The translations under genes were made by a program, and so were the position numbers. From Flagellimonas oceanensis (GTDB lineage: Bacteria > Bacteroidota > Bacteroidia > Flavobacteriales > Flavobacteriaceae), in NCBI RefSeq assembly GCF_003992595.1, contig NZ_RZNA01000049.1, positions 1 through 64,000 of the forward strand: 64,000 nucleotides of DNA, read 5' to 3'. This document shows positions 8,785 to 17,749 of the stretch, piece after piece. Each line of letters starts with the position of its first letter. Position 1 is the first letter of the stretch. The notes beneath the pieces were generated by a model that was not told where the DNA came from, did not search any database, and worked only from the letters and a program-made list of their open reading frames with translations.

Positions 8785-8934
8785 TACTGATAATTCAGCC
8801 TATTCATACCAAAGTGAATTCATTTACAGCTATTTTACAAGGACACCACTACCCTCTCTATATGATTTTAAAACAGATTAAACGCAATACCATTTTTCTC
8901 TTCCTATTTTTACATACAACTAAACCAAAGAAGT

Positions 8935-10236
8935 ATGCATAAAAAGCTCTTAATCCTTATCCTGATTGTTCTTTCTTTCCAAACCGATGTCATCGGGCAA
9001 CAAAATAGCACTTACATAAAAGCAGGGTTACTGTACGATAGTAAAAACAATACCCTTTTAAAGAACAAATTAATTCAGATAAAAGGAACAAAAATCATTT
9101 CGATTGATGAGTTCGAATCACTACCTCGTGGCGCATCTGCAATTGACCTGACTGAATATACCGTACTCCCTGGACTCATCGATGCGCATACCCATGTACT
9201 TTTTTCTCAGGATGCGGGCAAAGACTTTGCCGAGCACAGCGTGCAATCCTTAACCATGGAGCATGATGGTCTACGCGTACTTCGTGGAGCCAAAAGAGCG
9301 GAGAGTTATTTGTACAACGGAATAACCAGCATTAAGGATTTGGGGAATTCTGGGCTTTATCTTGATGTTGCCCTGCGGGATGGCATTAATGAAGGAACCA
9401 CGACAGGACCACGAATCTTTGCATCGGGACCTATTTTGGCCGCACAAGGAGGACAAATTTATGGGGTTCAACCCGAGCATCAGAAAATTATAGACCTAGA
9501 ATATCGTAACATAAAAAGTCCTGAAGATGGGAAAAATGCCGTTCGTGAGCATGTAAACCAAAATGTTGATCTCATTAAAATATGTGCCGATAACATCCCG
9601 AACAGAACCTACTTGAGTGTTGAAGAGATGAAATCCATTGTGCAAACGGCTCATACTTACAATTTAACCGTAACCGCACATTGCGTTACCAATCAATCAG
9701 CTTGGAACGCAATCGAAGCAGGGGTTGATGGGATAGAACATGGTTTTAATTTGGCAGATACCACATTGACAAAAATGGCCGAAAAAGATATCTATCTGGT
9801 TCCCACAGAAAATAGTAGGACTTACATGCATATTTTCACTGAACTTGCTGGTTACGAAGCGAATGAATTGGATTGGGTGGATGGCTATGTCAAAAGGAAC
9901 AACGATAGACTAGCTAGAGCCCGGAAAAACGGGGTACAAATTGTGGCAGGTTCCGATAATTACACAAACATCAACACAACAAGAGGTCAATCATCCAAGG
10001 ATATGTACCGCTATTATTTCGAAGCGGGGATGCAACCTTTGGACATATTACAATCCAGCACATACATCTCTGCGACCCGACTTAACAAGGAAAACAGGAT
10101 TGGAGTTATCGCACCCGACGCCTATGCAGACGTCATCGCTGTAAAAGGAGACCTTACCAAAGACTTTATCAAAACCATGGAAAATGTAGTTTTTGTGATG
10201 AAAGACGGAGCCATTTATGTCGATACAACCGAGTAA
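8935..10236 (+). CDS. exported metal-dependent amidohydrolase
   Basis: The signal peptide ends near VIGQQ. The amidohydrolase-superfamily metal site is complete: HxH in LIDAHTHVLF (about 84), carboxylated-Lys candidate in DLIKICADN (about 211), His in VTAHCV (about 243) and GIEHGF (about 263), and the late Asp in AGSDNY (about 342). This is the layout of the imidazolonepropionase/Xaa-Pro dipeptidase-like branch, whose members often act on N-acyl or dipeptide substrates. Location is periplasm or secreted. It is convergent with the oxidoreductase at 10249, with only 12 bp between. Confidence 0.8.
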   Translation: MHKKLLILILIVLSFQTDVIGQQNSTYIKAGLLYDSKNNTLLKNKLIQIKGTKIISIDEFESLPRGASAIDLTEYTVLPGLIDAHTHVLFSQDAGKDFAEHSVQSLTMEHDGLRVLRGAKRAESYLYNGITSIKDLGNSGLYLDVALRDGINEGTTTGPRIFASGPILAAQGGQIYGVQPEHQKIIDLEYRNIKSPEDGKNAVREHVNQNVDLIKICADNIPNRTYLSVEEMKSIVQTAHTYNLTVTAHCVTNQSAWNAIEAGVDGIEHGFNLADTTLTKMAEKDIYLVPTENSRTYMHIFTELAGYEANELDWVDGYVKRNNDRLARARKNGVQIVAGSDNYTNINTTRGQSSKDMYRYYFEAGMQPLDILQSSTYISATRLNKENRIGVIAPDAYADVIAVKGDLTKDFIKTMENVVFVMKDGAIYVDTTE

Positions 10237-10248
10237 AGCAACTTACCA

Positions 10249-11598
10249 CTACCCCACCTTTGGAAACTCCCAACCGTTATGATATGGCTTGGCCAACAAA
10301 GCATCCGCCTCCGAATGGTTGAACTTATGGTTATCCGCATCCCAGAATAATCGTTCCCCTGTTTTATAGGCGATATTCCCTAAATGGCTTACCACGGCCG
10401 CATCGTAACCAATTTTGATAGGCGCTTTCAAGATTGACTTATCACGGGTTTTTACGGCTTCCAAGAAATTCTGGGTGTGCAGTCCCAATCCTTGGCCCAC
10501 ACCTTTTTGTAAAGGGACAGTCTCTATTTTAGGCCCTAAATCCTGACTCCAATGTGGACGGTCGTGCTCAGGAATAACTTCCCAACCCCCTCGGTCTAGC
10601 ACCAAGGTCCCATTGTTTCCAATAAAGGCGACACCATGGTTTCTACCGTAGTTTCCACCATCAATTCCCGTGGCATGTTCCCACAGTATGGAAAAATCGC
10701 CAAAGTCGTAGATGGTCTGTAAAGTATCCGGCGTTTCAGCAGCGTCCCCGGGGTAGGCAAATTTACCGCCCATGGCCATTACTGATTTTGGAGTGGAAGC
10801 CTTCATTCCAAAAAGAGCATAATCGATTAAATGTACGCCCCAATCTGTCATCAAGCCACCAGCATAGTCCCAGAACCACCTAAAGTTAAAATGAAACCTG
10901 TTTTTATTGAAGGGTCTATGTTCCGCTGGTCCCAACCACATATCATAATCCACACCTTCCGGAACGGGGCTGTTGGGAAGCACAGGAACAGACTGCATCC
11001 ATCCTTGATAGGCCCAAGCCTTAACCAAACGTATCTGTCCCAATTTGCCAGAATGCACATAGTTGATCGCATCCACAAAGTGGGGCTCGCTACGTTGCCA
11101 CTGCCCAATCTGAACCATTCGGTCACTTCCGTTTACTTTGGCAAGCATCGCATCACTTTCGGCAACTGAATTGGCAATCGGTTTTTCGCAATACACATCT
11201 TTGCCTGCATCAATGGCATCCGTAAGTTGTAGGCAATGCCAATGGTCTGGTGTACCGATTATGGCAATGTCAATATCTTTATCCTCCAGCAGTTTTCTAT
11301 AATCTGAATACCATTTCGGTTTTTTTATGCCTCCTTTTTCCAACTCCGCGGTTTTTTCCCGAAGCACATTTTCATCCACATCGCATAGGGCAACAACATC
11401 CACCTCACTGTTCTGCAGCATGGAATTCAAATCCCCATACCCCATACCGTTACATCCAATAAGACCAACATGTATTTTATCGTTGGGGCTGATGGTTTTT
11501 CTGATAGAGGCCAATAATTCCGTAGGCAACACCATTGATGCTCCCAATCCGGCTGCTCCCAATCCACTGCGTTTTACAAATTGTCTTCTTGTTCCCAT
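10249..11598 (-). CDS. Tat-exported Gfo/Idh/MocA oxidoreductase
   Basis: The N-terminus has a twin-arginine-like signal, TRRQFVKRSGLGAAGL, followed by a hydrophobic stretch, so the folded NAD(P)-bound enzyme is probably exported. The Rossmann fold starts at VGLIGCNGMGYGD. EKPIANS (about 155) carries the conserved catalytic-region Lys of the GFO family, and WDYAGGLMTDWGVHLIDYAL is the family's GGGxxxDxGxH-like block. Members of this secreted group often act in sugar or cyclitol metabolism; the substrate is unknown. A terminator for yajC lies just upstream. Confidence 0.82.
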   Translation of the reverse strand: MGTRRQFVKRSGLGAAGLGASMVLPTELLASIRKTISPNDKIHVGLIGCNGMGYGDLNSMLQNSEVDVVALCDVDENVLREKTAELEKGGIKKPKWYSDYRKLLEDKDIDIAIIGTPDHWHCLQLTDAIDAGKDVYCEKPIANSVAESDAMLAKVNGSDRMVQIGQWQRSEPHFVDAINYVHSGKLGQIRLVKAWAYQGWMQSVPVLPNSPVPEGVDYDMWLGPAEHRPFNKNRFHFNFRWFWDYAGGLMTDWGVHLIDYALFGMKASTPKSVMAMGGKFAYPGDAAETPDTLQTIYDFGDFSILWEHATGIDGGNYGRNHGVAFIGNNGTLVLDRGGWEVIPEHDRPHWSQDLGPKIETVPLQKGVGQGLGLHTQNFLEAVKTRDKSILKAPIKIGYDAAVVSHLGNIAYKTGERLFWDADNHKFNHSEADALLAKPYHNGWEFPKVG

Positions 11599-11622
11599 AT
11601 GATTCTATTTTGGGATAAGATA

Positions 11623-11662
11623 CAAAAAAACGTCCCTTGAAATGTTACTTTCAAGGGACGTC
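11623..11662 (-). terminator. intrinsic terminator of yajC
   Basis: The minus strand reads ACGTCCCTTGAAA, a short loop, TTTCAAGGGACGT and then seven T. The 13-bp stem with T-tract lies 25 bp after the yajC stop codon. Confidence 0.85.
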
Positions 11663-11687
11663 CTATTTTGTATATATGTTTTTTCGC

Positions 11688-11981
11688 TTACTTCTTCTCG
11701 GCGGGAGGTGCGTTTAATTTTTTGCTCATTTCCATGGAGATGGCAGAGCGATCAAACTTTAAACGACCGGCCATAGTCTCAATGACACAAGAGAAATCTT
11801 TGTCATTCAATTCAACTATTTTGCCGTGAAGCCCACTTTTAGTGATAATCTTATCACCTTTTTTAAGCTCCGAAGCGAATTTTTTCTCATCCTTCTGACG
11901 TTTGATTTGCGGGCGAATCATAAAAAAGTACGCCACGGCGAAAATCAAAATCAGCGGTAAAAACTGTCCTAGGTTTTCCAT
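11688..11981 (-). CDS. yajC: preprotein translocase accessory subunit YajC
   Basis: The 97-residue protein has one N-terminal membrane span (LILIFAVAYFFMIRPQ) directly followed by IRPQIKRQKDEKKF, the hallmark of YajC. A small beta domain follows (LKKGDKIITKSGLHGKIVEL). YajC associates with SecDF at the Sec translocon in the inner membrane. It lies 13 bp downstream of the DUF1573 gene on the same strand, in the flavobacterial order nusB, DUF1573, yajC, and ends in a strong terminator. Confidence 0.93.
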   Translation of the reverse strand: MENLGQFLPLILIFAVAYFFMIRPQIKRQKDEKKFASELKKGDKIITKSGLHGKIVELNDKDFSCVIETMAGRLKFDRSAISMEMSKKLNAPPAEKK

Positions 11982-11994
11982 TTAGGTCTTTTAA

Positions 11995-12471
11995 TTATTT
12001 TACAGGACCTGCTGGTGTAGCTCCTGGCGCTTGAACAAATGCCTTGATTCTTACGATTTCAGAACCTTTGGCAGTATTTGCTGTTACAGTAATGGTCTTG
12101 GTCACTTGATTTTGACCTGAACCGTTGAATTTAACCAACAATTCTCCAGTGTCCCCTGGTGCGATAGGATCTTTTGGAGGATTTGGCACTGTACATCCAC
12201 AGCTACTTTTTGCATCGGTAATGATCAAAGGAGCATCACCTGTATTGGTAAAAGTAAAAACAGTTTCTTGTGGAGTCCCTCTTTGAATGGTACCGAAATC
12301 GTGCTCAGTTTTTTCAAAGGTCATTACAGGAACCTTTTTGTCAGCCTCATCTCTGCTCACAGCACTTTCTACATTGTCAGCAACTATTTTTTTAGATGCT
12401 TTGTCCTTACATGATACGCTGGTTAGGGCAACCACCATGATCAAACTTAAAATTGTTGTTATTCTTTTCAT
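11995..12471 (-). CDS. DUF1573 lipoprotein
   Basis: The start was moved to the inner ATG at 12471 because it gives a clean lipoprotein signal (MKRITTILSLI..VSC); the longer frame would add seven residues overlapping the promoter box. The mature part has the DUF1573 Ig-like/ASPM-type pattern HDFGTIQRGTPQETVFTF and SSCGCTVP. Its location is the envelope and its biochemical role is not established. Its position between nusB and yajC is typical for Flavobacteria. Confidence 0.85.
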   Translation of the reverse strand: MKRITTILSLIMVVALTSVSCKDKASKKIVADNVESAVSRDEADKKVPVMTFEKTEHDFGTIQRGTPQETVFTFTNTGDAPLIITDAKSSCGCTVPNPPKDPIAPGDTGELLVKFNGSGQNQVTKTITVTANTAKGSEIVRIKAFVQAPGATPAGPVK

Positions 12472-12489
12472 GATTAAAATTTGTTTTCC

Positions 12490-12497
12490 CAAAATTA
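12490..12497 (-). promoter_or_regulatory. TAnnTTTG-type -7 box before the DUF1573-yajC unit
   Basis: The minus strand reads TAATTTTG 18 bp upstream of ATG 12471, in the intergenic gap after nusB. No convincing -33 TTG was found, so the call rests on one box. Confidence 0.4.
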
Positions 12498-12509
12498 AGG
12501 AATTATTGT

Positions 12510-13457
12510 TTATTGCAAACCTCGGCCTATTTTTTGGATCCTTCCGTCCGATTTATACTCCTTTGCCAACTTGTCCAAAACACCATTGATAAAGATGCTG
12601 CTCTTGGGGGTGGAGTATTCCTTGGCAATCTCTAAATACTCGTTCAACGTCACTTTTTCTGGAATGGACGAGAAGTTCAATAACTCACAAATGGCCATTT
12701 TTAGTATAATAGAGTCGATCTCCGCAATACGATCATTGTCCCAATTCGGCGTTTTGCCCTCTATCTCCTTCTCCCATTTACCATCATTGAGCAAGGTCTT
12801 GGTCAAAAGGTCATTGGCAAAGTCCATATCCTGTTGGTCCTTGAGCAAAGAAGGTAAAAAGAAACGGTCTCCAGAATCCGGTTTGGCTTTTTTCAAACGT
12901 TTGACCAAAAAGGTATTCACAATAGGGAAATCATCCACCCAAGTCAGTTTATCATCTTCAATGTAATCGTAGATCTTTTCGTTGGGGGCAATGATTTCCT
13001 TGAAGAGTTGAATGATCACATTACGGTCATTGGCATAGCTATCCTCATCATTGGACATGTAGTCCTTGTAAATATCACTTGCAACAACGGCCTTGTAAAT
13101 GATTTTCACATATTCATCATTCAAATACCAATTATCCAACTTTCGATTGGATAATTCATTTTTCAATGCTTCATTGTTGACCAATTGCAGCAACAATCGG
13201 TTTTTTACAAATTTTTCTGGATTGGGATACTTGTCCTCTTCGGTGGCCACGTATTTTTTGGAAGCATGGCTCACATGTTTTTCTGCCAAACGATGGAGTT
13301 CAGCCAAAAGGCTTAAAATCAAAATGTATAGAACGTACATATTTTCTATACTGACTCGCAGAAACTTTTCCTGCTTTTGCAAAGAATCGTCCTTGGATTG
13401 CACCAATGCATAAATGCATTGCATCACTTTTACTCGGATGTGCCTTCTGGTTAACAT
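12510..13457 (-). CDS. nusB: transcription antitermination factor NusB (long Bacteroidota form)
   Basis: NusB binds boxA RNA with NusE/S10 in rRNA antitermination. The N-terminus LTRRHIRVKVMQCIYAL matches the NusB opening (R..AR...LQ.LY). The C-terminal ~110 residues hold the conserved helical core (RIAEIDSIILKMAICEL, then VTLNEYLEIAKEYSTPKS and FINGVLDKL). At 315 residues it is twice the E. coli length because of a charged helical insertion in the middle, which is normal in Bacteroidota. Confidence 0.92.
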   Translation of the reverse strand: MLTRRHIRVKVMQCIYALVQSKDDSLQKQEKFLRVSIENMYVLYILILSLLAELHRLAEKHVSHASKKYVATEEDKYPNPEKFVKNRLLLQLVNNEALKNELSNRKLDNWYLNDEYVKIIYKAVVASDIYKDYMSNDEDSYANDRNVIIQLFKEIIAPNEKIYDYIEDDKLTWVDDFPIVNTFLVKRLKKAKPDSGDRFFLPSLLKDQQDMDFANDLLTKTLLNDGKWEKEIEGKTPNWDNDRIAEIDSIILKMAICELLNFSSIPEKVTLNEYLEIAKEYSTPKSSIFINGVLDKLAKEYKSDGRIQKIGRGLQ

Positions 13458-13498
13458 GTCTAAAGAACTTTTAAAGTCATTGTTTGGCTTTCACACCG

Positions 13499-13506
13499 CA
13501 AAAGTA
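13499..13506 (-). promoter_or_regulatory. TAnnTTTG -7 box upstream of nusB
   Basis: The minus strand reads TACTTTTG followed by C, about 41 bp before the nusB ATG. The nearest upstream TTG is 24 bp away, longer than the usual 17-23, so the -33 part is doubtful. Confidence 0.45.
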
Positions 13507-13641
13507 ATCTTATATTTGAATCTTACCTACCAATCTTGCTTTCTTATCAGTTTTATAACATTTACTTTGTGCGGGATGGTATATATTTGCTGGATTGTCG
13601 ACCATCATAGACACTAAAAAACCACCTTTTTCCCCTTTTTT

Positions 13642-15396
13642 ATGAAGGAACTAAAGCACCTAAATAAATACTTTAAAAAATACTGGCTCAAACTATTTTT
13701 AGGGATAATCATTACGATTATTGCCCGTGTTTTTTCCTTGGTAATGCCTTCCTACGTGAACAAATCCATACAAGCGGTGGAGGATTTTACAGCTGATGTG
13801 ATTTCGCTTTCAGATGCCAAGGGGCTTTTGCTCCAATATATTTTGATTATCATCGGTGCGGCCATTCTTTCAGGTTTGTTCACTTTTTTGATGCGCCAGA
13901 CCATCATCAATGTATCCCGATACATCGAATACGATCTCAAAAACGAGGTGTTTGACCATTACCAACTCTTAAGCCTCAATTTTTATAAAAAGAACAGAAT
14001 CGGTGATCTCATGAACCGAATCAGTGAGGACATCAACCAAGTACGATTGTACGGTGGGCCTGCCATTATGTACGGCATACAAACCTTGACGCTTTTTGTG
14101 TGTTTGGTGCCATTAATGTTCATAAAGGCCCCTACCCTTGCTGCCTATACTTTATTGCCCCTGCCAATTCTATCCGTTTTGATTTATCAAATCAGTAAAA
14201 TCATCCATAAAAGGAGCACCAAGGTGCAGGAGTTTTTGTCCACGCTTTCCACCTTTACTCAAGAATCCTTTTCTGGGATATCCGTCATCAAGGCCTATAG
14301 CATTGAGCCCCGCATCAATACGGAATTGCGAGGGCTGGCCAACGAAGGAAAAGATACCAGTATGGCTTTGGCCAAAGTAAATGCCTGGTTTTTCCCATTG
14401 ATGATCTTATTGATCGGAATCAGTAATGTTTTCGTTATCTATATTGGGGGGAAACAATATATCAACGGGGAAATTGAAACCATTGGGATCATAGCGGAAT
14501 TCATCCTTTATGTGAACATGCTCACTTGGCCCGTGGCTGTTGTGGGTTGGTTGACATCCATTGTGCAACGCGCGGAAGCTTCGCAGAAGCGTATCAATGA
14601 GTTTTTAAAGGAAGAGCCTTCCATCCAAAACCTGGTTGAAACCCCTACTCCAATCAAAGGGGATATCGAGTTCAGAAATGTGACTTTTACCTACGAAGAC
14701 ACCAACATTACGGCCTTGAATGATGTTTCGTTCAGCGTAAAAGCGGGACAGACCGTGGCCATTTTGGGAAAAACAGGTTCTGGAAAATCCACGATCTTGG
14801 ATTTGGTCGCCCGTCTCTATGATACCTCTTCCGGAGAAGTATTGATTGACGGCATACCGGTGCAACATTTGAATTTGAATAGTCTTCGAAGTTCCATTGG
14901 TGCTGTCCCTCAGGATGCTTTTCTTTTTTCGGATACGATTGAGAACAACATCCGTTTTGGTAATGAAAATGCTACGCATGATGAGATTGTGGAGGTTGCC
15001 AAAAAAGCGGTGGTGCATAAAAATATTGAAGGATTTGCCAAAAAATACGATACGGTCTTGGGCGAGAGGGGCATCACGCTCAGTGGAGGTCAAAAGCAAC
15101 GGGTTTCCATTGCCCGTGCCCTAATGAAGGACCCAAAAATCTATTTGTTTGATGATTGTCTATCCGCTGTGGATACGGAGACCGAGGAAGAAATCCTCAA
15201 CAATTTAAAACGCGTTTCCGAAAGCAAGACCACCCTGATTGTGAGCCACAGGGTATCATCTGCCAAAAATGCGGACAAAATCATAGTGTTGGATGGCGGC
15301 CGTATCATTCAAGAAGGTACCCACGAAGAATTGAACAATACCGATGGGTATTACAAAGACCTTTATATCAATCAACTTTCAGGTAAAGAATCATAA
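13642..15396 (+). CDS. ABC exporter half-transporter (permease plus ATPase)
   Basis: A six-helix exporter domain (about 1-310) is fused to an ATPase domain. Walker A is LGKTGSGKST, the Q-loop is AVPQDAF, the signature is LSGGQKQRVSIARAL and the H-loop is IVSHRVS. Walker B reads IYLFDDCLSAVD: the catalytic Glu after the Walker B Asp is Asp, as in one half of some heterodimeric exporters such as MdlB-like proteins. It acts in the inner membrane as a homodimer or with a partner encoded elsewhere. The substrate (lipid, drug or peptide) cannot be told. Divergent from nusB. Confidence 0.88.
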   Translation: MKELKHLNKYFKKYWLKLFLGIIITIIARVFSLVMPSYVNKSIQAVEDFTADVISLSDAKGLLLQYILIIIGAAILSGLFTFLMRQTIINVSRYIEYDLKNEVFDHYQLLSLNFYKKNRIGDLMNRISEDINQVRLYGGPAIMYGIQTLTLFVCLVPLMFIKAPTLAAYTLLPLPILSVLIYQISKIIHKRSTKVQEFLSTLSTFTQESFSGISVIKAYSIEPRINTELRGLANEGKDTSMALAKVNAWFFPLMILLIGISNVFVIYIGGKQYINGEIETIGIIAEFILYVNMLTWPVAVVGWLTSIVQRAEASQKRINEFLKEEPSIQNLVETPTPIKGDIEFRNVTFTYEDTNITALNDVSFSVKAGQTVAILGKTGSGKSTILDLVARLYDTSSGEVLIDGIPVQHLNLNSLRSSIGAVPQDAFLFSDTIENNIRFGNENATHDEIVEVAKKAVVHKNIEGFAKKYDTVLGERGITLSGGQKQRVSIARALMKDPKIYLFDDCLSAVDTETEEEILNNLKRVSESKTTLIVSHRVSSAKNADKIIVLDGGRIIQEGTHEELNNTDGYYKDLYINQLSGKES

Positions 15397-15472
15397 AAAA
15401 GTTGCTGAATTAGCTTTTTTTTTACATTTTTGATGACATAATTCAACATAGTACTAAATACACTATACCAAA

Positions 15473-15847
15473 ATGGGCCAGAAAGATACAATGGATCAGG
15501 AAGAGATTTATTCTAAAGTCTTAAGAGCAGGAAGAAGAACCTATTTTTTTGACGTTAGAAGTACCAAGGCCGGAGATTACTACCTAACCATCACTGAAAG
15601 TAAAAAGTTTACTCACGACGATGGTTCTTTCCACTACAAAAAGCATAAAATTTATCTGTACAAGGAAGATTTCAGTGCTTTCCGTGAGATTATGGAGGAA
15701 ATGATGGATTACATTATCGACGAAAAAGGTACCGAAGTCATCTCTGAGCGTCATCAAAAAGATTTTAAAAAGGAAGAAGGCAGTTTTAGTGAAAATGGAA
15801 GCGCAACTGACAACAACTTTACCGATGTCAGCTTCGACGATATCTAA
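15473..15847 (+). CDS. DUF3276 PUR-domain nucleic-acid-binding protein
   Basis: The 124-residue protein carries the PUR-alpha-like motif: YFFDVRSTKAGDYYLTI, then an RNA/DNA-binding sheet and the helix EDFSAFREIMEEMMDYI. A relative, BpuR of Borrelia, binds DNA and RNA. The tail after ~95 is acidic and disordered. An alternative start at the second Met (residue 7) is equally possible. It is a separate transcription unit ending in a terminator. Confidence 0.85.
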   Translation: MGQKDTMDQEEIYSKVLRAGRRTYFFDVRSTKAGDYYLTITESKKFTHDDGSFHYKKHKIYLYKEDFSAFREIMEEMMDYIIDEKGTEVISERHQKDFKKEEGSFSENGSATDNNFTDVSFDDI

Positions 15848-15871
15848 AAAATAAATTCCTTTTAATAGTAC

Positions 15872-15905
15872 AACGGCCTGTAATTTTTGCAGGTCGTTTT
15901 TTATT
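15872..15905 (+). terminator. intrinsic terminator after the PUR-domain gene
   Basis: The stem AACGGCCTG pairs with CAGGTCGTT (one G-T pair) around a TAATTTTTG loop and is followed by a T-rich tract. Confidence 0.85.
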
Positions 15906-15944
15906 TTTATCCTATGGCAGTAACAATCTTAAAATTGAAGAACA

Positions 15945-16505
15945 ATGGCTAGGACACCCAGCAATATGCTTCCCTTGGGCACCAAGGCACCCGATTTTGA
16001 ACTCGTGGATACCGTTTCCGACAAAACAGTAGCGCTGAGCGATGTAAAAGGTAAAGAAGGGACGGTGGTCATGTTTATTTGCAACCATTGCCCTTTTGTG
16101 ATCCATGTAAACCCTATGATTGTCAAACTAGCGAAGGAATATCAGGAAAAAGGGATTGCCTTCGTGGCCATTTCCAGCAACGACGTGGAAAACTATCCGC
16201 AAGACGCACCACATTTAATGAAGGAAAAAGCCAGTGAAGAAGGCTATACTTTCCCTTACTTGTATGATGAAAGCCAAGAAGTAGCCAAAGCATACGATGC
16301 TGCCTGTACACCAGATTTTTATCTTTTTGATGCCGATATGACCTTGGTGTACCGAGGACAACTGGACGATTCACGACCAGGTAACGATGTTCCGTTGACC
16401 GGAACCGATCTCAAGGGCGCCATGGATGCCGTTCTAAACAATAAAGATGTTGATGCCGAACAAAAGCCAAGTTTAGGCTGTAACATTAAATGGATAACCA
16501 CTTAG
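15945..16505 (+). CDS. thioredoxin-family (peroxiredoxin-like) protein
   Basis: The 186-residue cytoplasmic protein has an AhpC/TSA-like fold: PLGTKAPDFELVD at the N-terminus, VVMFICNHCPFV with a CxxC pair (about residue 48), and FVAISSND. The cis-Pro region is ACTPDFYLFD. The C-terminus SLGCNIKWI carries a third Cys conserved in this group. The fold is sure; whether it reduces peroxide or disulfides is not. Ten bases before the acetyltransferase gene, so probably co-transcribed. Confidence 0.8.
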   Translation: MARTPSNMLPLGTKAPDFELVDTVSDKTVALSDVKGKEGTVVMFICNHCPFVIHVNPMIVKLAKEYQEKGIAFVAISSNDVENYPQDAPHLMKEKASEEGYTFPYLYDESQEVAKAYDAACTPDFYLFDADMTLVYRGQLDDSRPGNDVPLTGTDLKGAMDAVLNNKDVDAEQKPSLGCNIKWITT

Positions 16506-16515
16506 CAATCCGAGT

Positions 16516-17058
16516 ATGACCACTGCTGTTCTGGATAATGCCCTAACTTTAGAACCCGTCACAAAATCCAATCTGCAACAATATTTGACCGTTGGCTCCA
16601 AATCCTATCGCGAACATTACCTGCATTTATGGGAGAAAGAGGATCCAACGCCCTACATTTCGCATGGTTTGACCCAAGAAGTAGTGGAACGCGAACTACA
16701 AGACCCCAATGCACTGAACTATTTGATCAATTGGGATAATGAATCCGTAGGGATATTAAAATTGGTAAAGGATTGCGGAATTGATGAAATTTCGGATATA
16801 GATGCTTTAAAGGCTGAAAAAATCTATTTGTTGAAGGAGCATTCTGGAAAAGGTATCGGTAAACAACTGCTTCAATTTATTGAAGATACCGCGAGGGCAC
16901 TCAACAAAAAAGTAGTTTGGCTGGATGCCATGCAAAAAGGAAAACCAGTGCATTTCTATCAAAAAAACGGATTTATCATCAAAAGAGAGAGCGAAGTGGT
17001 CCTTCCCCATGTAAAACAAGAAGAAAAGGCCATGTGGATATTGACCAAGCAACTCTAG
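16516..17058 (+). CDS. GNAT-family N-acetyltransferase
   Basis: The GNAT fold is shown by the acetyl-CoA motif A: IYLLKEHSGKGIGKQLLQFI (about 96-115) with the Q/R-x-x-G-x-G/A-like loop HSGKGIGK. Motif B follows in VVWLDAMQKGKPVHFYQKNG, ending in FYQKNGF, the usual position of the conserved Tyr. The acceptor substrate is unknown. Second gene of a likely two-gene unit and convergent with the gene at 17060. Confidence 0.85.
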   Translation: MTTAVLDNALTLEPVTKSNLQQYLTVGSKSYREHYLHLWEKEDPTPYISHGLTQEVVERELQDPNALNYLINWDNESVGILKLVKDCGIDEISDIDALKAEKIYLLKEHSGKGIGKQLLQFIEDTARALNKKVVWLDAMQKGKPVHFYQKNGFIIKRESEVVLPHVKQEEKAMWILTKQL

Positions 17059-17059
17059 C

Positions 17060-17602
17060 CTACCAACCTTTGCGCTTTACCAAATTTTCAATGTGGGCGA
17101 AATGATGATTGCTGTGCCACGCATAGCGTCCAATGTTTTCTTCCAATGTGGTTTCCTGGTTGCCATCTGGATGAATGAAGCTCCTTTTTAAATCTTGCTT
17201 TGAAAGTCCCCTAATCAAATAAACGAGTTTGGCATGTACTGCACTTAAATGATATAAGGACATAAGAATAGGTGCCGTTCGGGTGTCGAAAAGTTCGGCC
17301 CATGCCTTTTCATCATAGGCTTTTATGGTTGGTTTATCTTCTGTTAAGGCCCATTTGAAACGGATGTAGCTATTGTGGTGACTATCGGAAATATGATGAA
17401 CCAATTGTCGTACCGTCCAGCCATCTGGCCGATATGGGGTTTCCAGTTGCTCCTCGGAAAGAGGCGATACCAAATCACTCAATCGCTGTGGCAATGTTTC
17501 CAAAACGGATATCCATTCTTCAAGCTTGGATTCTGTAATGGATTCGGGAATTTCAAATTTTCCAATAGGGTAACGCAGTTGTTCCAACACTTCTTTTTCC
17601 AT
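17060..17602 (-). CDS. YfiT/DinB-family metal-binding protein (bacillithiol-transferase-like fold)
   Basis: The 180-residue protein has a DinB-like four-helix bundle with the YfiT triad of His residues: VRQLVHHISDSHHNSY (about 63-78) and YAWHSNHHFAHI (about 160-171). The N-terminus YPIGKFEIPESIT matches the YfiT/BstA group, which carries Ni or Zn and transfers low-molecular-weight thiols in Bacilli. The actual thiol or substrate in this organism is unknown. One base separates its stop from the convergent GNAT gene. Confidence 0.8.
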   Translation of the reverse strand: MEKEVLEQLRYPIGKFEIPESITESKLEEWISVLETLPQRLSDLVSPLSEEQLETPYRPDGWTVRQLVHHISDSHHNSYIRFKWALTEDKPTIKAYDEKAWAELFDTRTAPILMSLYHLSAVHAKLVYLIRGLSKQDLKRSFIHPDGNQETTLEENIGRYAWHSNHHFAHIENLVKRKGW

Positions 17603-17703
17603 CTTTTAAAAGTAATATTTTGATTGGGATTAAATTCCATCCATAATACTGTATTTTTAATACACTTTTAACTGATTTTAAATGTGATAATCAAATAATC
17701 TAG

Positions 17704-17711
17704 TAATTTTG
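17704..17711 (+). promoter_or_regulatory. TAnnTTTG -7 box of the peroxiredoxin gene
   Basis: TAATTTTG lies 38 bp upstream of ATG 17750. No clear TTG at -33. Confidence 0.45.
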
Positions 17712-17749
17712 TAGAGTACTGATTTACAAACCTAAAATTTTAAAAATAT

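Noticed and set aside
12571-12966. 131-codon plus-strand frame opposite nusB
   Set aside because: Complete shadow of nusB; Ser-rich translation typical of an antisense frame.
13511-13589. Two TATATTTG boxes upstream of the ABC exporter
   Set aside because: Neither has a TTG at 17-23 bp, and AT-rich gaps produce such boxes by chance; not listed as a promoter.
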